From Apostichopus californicus (Eukaryota; Echinodermata; Holothuroidea; Aspidochirotida; Stichopodidae), in contig JAIPMN010001780.1 in NCBI GenBank assembly GCA_020650975.1, positions 1-27,842 of the forward strand: 27,842 nucleotides of DNA, given 5' to 3'. The notes beneath the pieces are model-generated. The model was not told where the DNA came from. It searched no databases and saw only the letters and a list, made by a program, of their open reading frames with translations. Below, one piece after another: positions 20,744 to 27,842 of the stretch; positions within the stretch are counted from its first letter, which is position 1; the number at the start of each line of letters is the position of its first letter. The translations under genes and the position numbers were made by a program.

Positions 20744-23007
20744 AAAGGGGAATTGAAAGTTTTCCTTAAAAGCCCTCAGCTAATGTCGATGACGAATTGC
20801 CTTTGATCTCCTTCCGTTGTTGTCACTATTTACAATTATTGGAAGGAATATTGTGAACATTACGCTAATATCAAAGTAAACCTTTGAAGGAAGGCCATAT
20901 ACTGTTGTTTGTTGCTGAAAAGCAGTTAGGTAATCTACTGTAGGCCAAAGGTACACAAAATCTGGGCCATGTCCCAATTTAGGTAGATTGCAAAACTTTT
21001 TCAGTGGGTCACAAGATTTCTTTTTGACATTGCAAAAGTCATTGGAAGTTTTATGGAGCCCATTTGTTACTTTTTTATACATCAAGTCCATAGTCAAAGT
21101 TTTCATGCATTCTGATCATTAATTGTAAGGGGTTAGTGGGGGTGTCTGGTGGGAAATAACTCTGTTTGTATGGAAGATCTTGGTCGTGGGCCTAAGAGTT
21201 TGCAGACTCCTGGTGTAGGCTAGACAGCTTGATTGATAGCTCTCACCATGGAAATAAATTATTATGCTTGTTTTACTGTATATAAATGTTCAAAATCTAA
21301 AAAAAGTCTTATGCTTTAAACACACACACAAGAACCCTGACCACATCTTTCTCAACAAGATGTCCACAGATCCCTAGGGAGGTTGATAAAAAATGTTGGG
21401 GTTCTGTGACAACAAAGAGATCCAGAGGGGGTTGATGATAAAACTGATGTCTTTAAAGCCAAACTGGTTCATCCACATTTCGCAGAGTTAATTACATAGC
21501 ACACCCTACAGTGCCATATTGGACAAAGAAAACCAAATTTTCAATGACTTGAGCCCAAGTGGTAGGGCATTCCAATGTCTGGGGTTAGGTGAACATTTTT
21601 TCATTACCCTGAGGGGTAAAAATTTTAATAACAGTGCCATCACCGACATGAACTATGTAACTAAGCATAGTATCCAGTGGATGGTAACTTTCCAAATGCA
21701 GGGAGTGATTTTAATAACGGTACATTTTGCAAGAAACTTTTCAAAGAGTGATATTAATTTTAATGCACTGTAGCTTCAAAAGGAACATCAGATGTCTTGG
21801 GTTGTTCTTATCATACAATATGTCAACAGTGTTATCCCATGTTTTGAAGTAGCAATGCATGTGTACAAATACTCATGTTCCATGGCAAAATGGGTTTTTA
21901 GATCTCTGCGATCTGTCACTGTACACTATCATGCTAACCAGTTAATGTGTATGTCAATACTAAAGCTGAAGACATTCATGTAAACCTACCCAGCACCTGC
22001 ACAATACTGCAATCAACTGCTCACAGCTTTTGGTATGAAAGGATGACGAGGTCAGTGTTGGACCGGTCAGAAATTTGACTTCCTTCTGTGTCCATCCTAA
22101 ATTATTTAAGCACCCAACCTATCAGTTAACCTTTCTCTCAATGATAAGAATCCAAGGGGTAACACAATTCAATCCTTAAATCTAATTAATTGTGCTATTC
22201 TAATTAATTATAAATCGTGGCTCTCCTCGGCTGCGAGATATATGCCGCTCATTTATTAAAGAAAGTACGTACTGCAGACTGCTAATTGGTAACTGTAATT
22301 TTGCCTGCATGTATAGACCACTGATACATTAATGAACCTAAACTCTTCTTGAAGTCTGCAAACATTTTAGTGTTATTTAAGCAAATCTTAATATCTTTAC
22401 ATTCATAAGCAGCATTTTGAGACTCATATAGCTTACTTTAAAATGATAATTTAACGATAGTCTTGTCTTGCACAGTAACTCCTTGACATAAATGGCAGCT
22501 TCATATATATAGTACAGAAAACTTAATGAAGTTTGCATTGCAACTAGGTACTGCTAAAGGTACAGTATATTAAGCCAGCCTGTACTGTACCATATAAGTT
22601 AATTTAGTTAGCTATAAACAACATGTATAAATTAATTTTGTTATGTTATCAGAAAGTACCATGAACTTGGAATATTCTCTGCTGAACCCTAACTTTAGTT
22701 GGAAAACAGTAAGCCTTTTATCTACAATCTTGTCTAGACGTGTTTTTCAAACCCTGCAAAATGTTTACAAAATCCCCACTGTAACTTATCACTATTAGGG
22801 GGTATTGAATTAATAATATCTGTTATCTCCTTTGTTACTTACACTTTTGATCCTGTCAGGGAATAACTTATCTACTATCACAACACAGAATCCAATACAA
22901 AATGGTCAAATTGTTAATCAAATGCAAGAGCGCCTGCAGTCTTAAACATGGAAATCAGTGTATTTTATATTAAGATACAAACTTCACAGCATTCAAAACT
23001 GCTACAC
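20744..23007. other. non-coding stretch, no gene seen
   Basis: No MATH exon of SPOP and no other conserved frame found. The 108-codon minus frame at 20780-21106 and the plus frame at 21519-21773 show no recognisable motif. A few TACTGTA/TACAGTA words occur (20936, 21274, 22561, 22583). Confidence 0.5.
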
Positions 23008-23015
23008 GAATGTTT

Positions 23016-23033
23016 CCCCCCCCCCCCTCCCCC
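23016..23033. repeat. C12-T-C5 homopolymer
   Basis: Twelve C, one T, five C. The G-rich complement could form secondary structure. Confidence 0.9.
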
Positions 23034-23516
23034 ATGATATCCACGATCAATTGTGACAAAATCCATCAAACTTAAAGCCTGTATTTTCATATATATCTTG
23101 CACTCCATTCCAACTCCTTAAATGGGAACAAGACCTACTAGAACTACAGACTGGGAATTTTGCAAAATCAATAATTTGACACAAATGTTTGTTAAAATAC
23201 ACAAAAGACCAGAAGTTGTTAACATGTAGACTATGACTAAATCTAACCCCTAAACCAACAAAATATAAAGTTAATAGTTTCCTTTTATTAATCCGTAAGT
23301 TTTTGCAACAGTAGAGTATGTGATTTATCAATGATCATCCTGTCAGTTGAGCTGGAGCTTATGTTTTTATCTTTAAGATGAACAAATCATTTTAACCCAC
23401 TGGAAGAAGATACTGTGCTCTACATAAATTTGCCTCTAGACAATCCTTCAACTTAAAGTACATTGACAGATCACTAAGCATTGCAAATGTATCACATTAC
23501 AAGTGCTAGTCAACAA

Positions 23517-23675
23517 CAGTCTGAAATGTCTACAAAGCTATAAAAGTAAGGAAACGAAAAAACCTTTGAAACTCATTTGACATGAAAGACCACCAATCAA
23601 GGAAAAATCAACAAGACTGAACTGTCTACAAAACCACCAAAGTAAAGAAAAGAAATACTTTTGAAGCTCATGTGA
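23517..23675. repeat. imperfect tandem pair, period about 96 bp
   Basis: GTCTGAAATGTCTACAAAG...CCTTTGAAACTCATTTGACAT near 23519-23583 is echoed by GACTGAACTGTCTACAAAA...CTTTTGAAGCTCATGTGACAT near 23615-23678. Similarity is clear but diverged. Boundaries are approximate. Confidence 0.7.
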
Positions 23676-25048
23676 CATCATTATGACATCACTTACCACC
23701 AAAATGTGACCCATTCCCTGGAGTGAGAGAATGGTTTATAGATTTGGAAAACCATGGTGTCCTTCCAACAATCATATAGTGTAGTTTTAGAAACTGGCTA
23801 GAAATCTGGAGTTTAACTAAGGACTTGGAATATACAGCATAATTTGTCTTGCCTATTTATAAAATCGGCTGTCATGCTGTCTGACACTGTCCAGATTATC
23901 CCATGTGGATAATTGTAAATCCCTTCCGAATGCAGGGAAATAACTCCATTTAGGACTTTACATAATCCCTTTCATTTTGCTCCACAGGAATATACAGTAT
24001 ATCTCTTTTATGATCACAGTATATCAGAGTTATCCCTTAATACCCAAAAAGGGAAATATCACTTTACAACTGCAGCTACTTTCAGGACAGGACGTCCCTT
24101 TTTTACCGTTCTTACCACAAATTGCATTGTTACATCATTATGGTCCACCTACAGAATCTCGTCAAACTTTCTGTTTTCAGAAACGATAGTTACCATTTGG
24201 TAGTATTGTGACAAACCTACAAGGAAGGAAACGTACACACATGCACACTTGGGACAACAGTTTCTTTTCTGGAACTTTGACATATCAGGAACTAATATAA
24301 ACAAGTAAAGCAGGCCAGCTGGTCAGTGGAGAGTCTATTACTTAGCAAAAGAGTATTCCTAACAAAATATGATACATGGTAGTATCTGCAATCCTGGAAG
24401 ATCTTTCCTGAATGTAAGGAAAGAGAGGCAATGAAGCACGGAGAGGAAACAAGTTCCTCACAGAAACAAACAAAGATTTTTCACAAAATATTAGTATCTA
24501 GCTCAAAGTTCAGTCTTTTTGCCAGTCTTCAAATAAACATTTTTTTTTCTAAAGCTAACCAGTTTTCCTCCAAAATAGTGTTAAGGTTGACAGATTTAGA
24601 ATTTTACAATTTTACAAGTTGCTATAAAAAAACAAAAGCAAGTGCTTAAAACATGTACTACCTAAAATCAAGCTTTTCACAGGCATTTTCATGAATTAAA
24701 ACACATCATTCACTACCTGGGCTTATAAGCAACCCAAAAATATTGATTGGATTAGCTGTATATAATACACGTGGACTAAGGTACAAAACTGAAGCCATTT
24801 TTTTTTGTCGGAAAATTGCAAACCAAGTCATCATGTGTTTTATGTTCTGAACGTCTTATTGCAGAAAATTAAGGAACCATTTTTTTCTCTGCTGGCAAAC
24901 AGCAGCCAGTAAAGAGCCCAAATTTAGAGGCCTAGCTAGCTGACATTGCACCCTTTCAGTGATATGGCAAAGCTGTTCAAAGATAAGGGCTAGTTTGACT
25001 AAGGAGTAGGATATTAAGTAATAGGTTACTTTCATTGTATTTTTTGTT

Positions 25049-25064
25049 GGGGGGGGGGTGGGGG
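25049..25064. repeat. G10-T-G5 homopolymer
   Basis: Ten G, one T, five G, on the plus strand. Confidence 0.9.
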
Positions 25065-27245
25065 TATTCATTACCATTTCTTTACCATTTAAGAACATGA
25101 ATAGAAGCAGTTTCTTCACGGGAAAGTCCATAATCGATATATTTGCTACATCAAACAATTTGTACATTTTAAGTGGAACAGACTCCTGTAGCTATTTGTA
25201 CCAAGGAGTAGAATATTAATGTTTTCAAAATGTCACTTTAAATTGCTTTCGCTATGTTATATCTTTTCCTTCAGCAATCCTTGTCATTTCCTGGACCAAG
25301 CAAGAGAAAGGAAAGATTCCTTCTCAGGGAATTCCAACTTCTATTAAGAGACTTTAAGACCTGTCATAATTAATGGATACCGCAGACTTCTTTAACACGT
25401 ATATAGAGTTATAATCTTCACCCACAGGAAAATGTCACCGTACTGTAGAAGGAAATAGCTTGATTTCATAGATATGCACCTTTAGGACTTTATCTCTAAG
25501 ATAGGCTCAATGACCTTTTAGAAGGACACTGTCACAGGTTAATGGCTGATCAAAAGGCTTGCTTGTTCATTGCAAAACAAAGTTACAGGAGAGAGGCATA
25601 GAGCTTGGGCTAATTTTCTTTACATATTATACAGTCGAGGAGATTTTTAAAAAGGAGACACAAACCCAATCATCGTAAACTTGAAAAGGCAGAGCGTTTC
25701 CTGTTCCCATATATCAATATGCTACAAAAACAGAGAATTTTGAGGGTAGGTATGCTCTAATGCTCAGTTAAATACAAGTACCTTGTGCTGTCTGTTACTC
25801 AGCCCAAACCTTATGGTTAATATTATTCCATTGTTTTATAACTCCTTTTCACTCTATTAAAAAGAAATATTCTGAAATGAATGAAGAAGAGAGCAACCAG
25901 CGTGAATTTCAACACAAACTATCTTTGACAAATTTGTAATGCATGGAAAAGAAGTAATTTGAGTAACAAGGGCTGTATGTACACTAGACTAGGTTGTTCA
26001 GTCACTTCGATTGACGGTCCCAAAAAGAAAAAGTTCATAAACTTTAAAAGTGTTATTGAATATGTAAACTGTTCTGGTAAAAGTTGTTTTAACTGGTCTA
26101 TAAGGTATCAACATTACTTTTCTCTCCTCTCTCTTGTACGAGAAACTTATCCTGGCATATATTTAAAGCTTGCCTGAATTATACATTACTGTACATGTGG
26201 TACAGCTATAGCATAGAGCTACACAACATATAGTGTACAGTATTCTTACCACTTGAAAATCACACTATCTTCACTACCTTAAACTGTACACACTGTGGCC
26301 GCAAGGATGACCAGGCGATGGCAAAACAATAGCCACTTAATGCATGCTGCAATAAAATAAACAGCTAAATGAAAACATCAGAAAATCCACAAAGGCAGAC
26401 TTTAATTTATTGTTGGTAATTTCCTAGAGAGTCAAAGTCTTGCTTTGTTGTTTTAAGTTTTTGAACACAATGGTTGTTGTGTGAAACCTACAATGTTGTA
26501 GACATCTTTTGTTCAGCCTTTAGAATGAAATGAAAGTATAACTCTTGTGTAAGATTTCTACCCCCCGCATGCCTCCTAATGACCTCTGAATGACCTTTAA
26601 TGGTGTGATATTTTATAGTAAATTGTAAATATGGATGCCTCTATTTACTGTTCGTTAATCGTGTTTGCACTTCATTTCAGTCGATTGCAGTCTACTAATT
26701 ATGCTAATTATGCCATTTGATGGCTATTTTTAGGGTTTGCCTTACAGTATGTTGGCATATCCTACATATATAGTTAATACTCCCAATTTACTGCTTGGTA
26801 CAAACAAGGAACAAAAGCACTAAGAACACACAAATTCACAGCAGGGAACTGTGTCAAAGATCAAGAGAAAAATTAAAGTGGAACTTTTCAAAGGGCTAAG
26901 TACAGTACTGCTGAAAATTGTGGGGAAAAAAAATTAACTTGTCATTGTTGCTGTTCAACCAGAATATATCGGCAGTTTCCTTTTTTGTAAATCAGTTTCC
27001 TTGTTTGCAAAGCCGGTAATAGAATTATGTCAAATGGATCAAGTTGCAGAAGAATAACAAGCTACTCACTGTTTATCATTCTAGGGAAAATCAAACCTAT
27101 TCATCCTTGTACTGTACTTCAATGCCAATTTTTGGGGGTTTGACCCACAATGCCACTCAGTAATACTTTTGAATCAAACTGAAGAAGCCCTCAGTTCCAT
27201 TATGAGATATATGCCTTATGTCAGAGAGGAGGGAATAGATGCATA

Positions 27246-27839
27246 GGGGGGGGGGGGGGGGGTGGACATCTGACAGACTAAGACAAGGTGGTTCAGAAGA
27301 AACATATGAAAGGGGGAATACAGACAGGGAATATAGCCACAAACACATAGGGAAGGGGATAAAGACAAACACATTAACCGAGGTGATATAGAAACACAAA
27401 CATAAATACAAGGGGATATAGCCACAAACACATAGGGAAGGGATAAAGACAATCACATATAACTGAGGTGATATAGACACACAATCATACAAGGGGATAT
27501 AGACAACACACGCATAGACCAGGGGAACTGACAAACATACGCATAGACAAGGGGCTATATACAGACAATTACCTATATATGAGGAAAATAATAATAGACA
27601 AACACATACGTATATGAAAGGGGATATCGACAAACAAGCACATACAGGTAAAGACAAACAAACACATATATACAAGGGATATATAGACACATAAAAACAC
27701 ACAGAAAGGGGAACAAAGACGGCATGACCTGAAACTATAAATGAAAGAAGTAAATGCTTTTCCAGACAGTCCATGGATACCTCACAGGTGCTTTTGCTTG
27801 GCAGTAGGATATTGTACATGCCGGGGGGGGGGGGGGGGG
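27246..27839. repeat. degenerate minisatellite bracketed by two G17 runs
   Basis: G17 at 27246-27262 and G17 at 27823-27839 enclose a stretch (about 27290-27720) of diverged units of roughly 30-38 bp, with the consensus parts ACAAACACATA and AAGGGGATATAGAC. The repeat keeps a minus-strand frame open (27157-27819) that reads as monotonous Cys/Val/Ile/Tyr/Pro-rich sequence. That frame is a consequence of the repeat and not a supported gene. Confidence 0.8.
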
Positions 27840-27842
27840 AAA

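Larger units (their letters stand above)
23034..27245. other. non-coding stretch, no gene seen
   Basis: No conserved coding sequence recognised on either strand. It contains an imperfect tandem pair at 23517-23675 and a G10-T-G5 run at 25049-25064. If the SPOP gene extends to the right, this is part of its long upstream intron. Confidence 0.5.

Noticed and set aside
20780-21106. 108-codon minus frame upstream of SPOP
   Set aside because: It does not resemble MATH or any family I can name, and a frame of this length is expected occasionally in 28 kb.
27157-27819. 220-codon minus frame rich in Cys, Val, Ile, Tyr and Pro, resembling a membrane protein
   Set aside because: It coincides with the degenerate minisatellite and passes through a G17 run. 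The apparent hydrophobic pattern is the repeat translated.

Overview
This is an AT-rich animal genomic window with spliced genes. It has GT-AG introns, long non-coding stretches, microsatellites, homopolymer G/C runs and dispersed repeats. The only clearly conserved host gene is the 3' half of a SPOP/roadkill-type MATH-BTB ubiquitin ligase adaptor. The repeat style, including a SINE-like element with a core I associate with marine invertebrates, suggests a marine invertebrate, perhaps an echinoderm-like deuterostome. That placement is an inference from memory and is weak.

Layout. Bases 1-55 are an 8-bp microsatellite. Bases 1008-2420 (minus strand) hold a pogo/Tigger-type transposase gene. 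I read it as two exons joined across a 168-bp intron, giving 414 residues without internal stops, but with two of the three catalytic aspartates replaced. Bases 3176-3518 hold a SINE-like insertion with a candidate target-site duplication. Bases 3500-12300 are almost entirely non-coding, with one 53-residue small ORF of unknown status (5879-6040) and a weak TTAA-flanked MITE candidate (8140-8705).

Bases 12300-19717 carry, on the minus strand, the last four coding exons of SPOP plus its probable 3' UTR. The exons are 19717-19540, 17169-16991, 14644-14502 and 13047-12900. They join in frame and encode the end of MATH, the whole BTB, the BACK region and the C-terminal basic nuclear localisation signal. 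The MATH-coding 5' exons were not found up to base 27842, so the next upstream intron is probably longer than 8 kb.

The introns hold most of the unusual structure. There is a 75-bp tandem duplication that copies the 3' splice site and start of one exon and puts a stop codon at its own junction. There is a 9-bp repeat array of about 400 bp with a distinct central block. There is a cluster of TACTGTA/TACAGTA words in one intron, a tRNA-like relic, and three tandem units that each carry an AG|GT ratchet-like site just upstream of an exon.

Bases 19950-27842 are mainly non-coding, with a 0.22-kb direct repeat pair, an imperfect tandem pair, and a degenerate minisatellite at the right edge bracketed by two 17-base G runs. 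I see no bacterial-type operon, CRISPR array or prophage. The most interesting items are the apparently exapted, catalytically dead transposase and the duplicated poison splice acceptor in SPOP.
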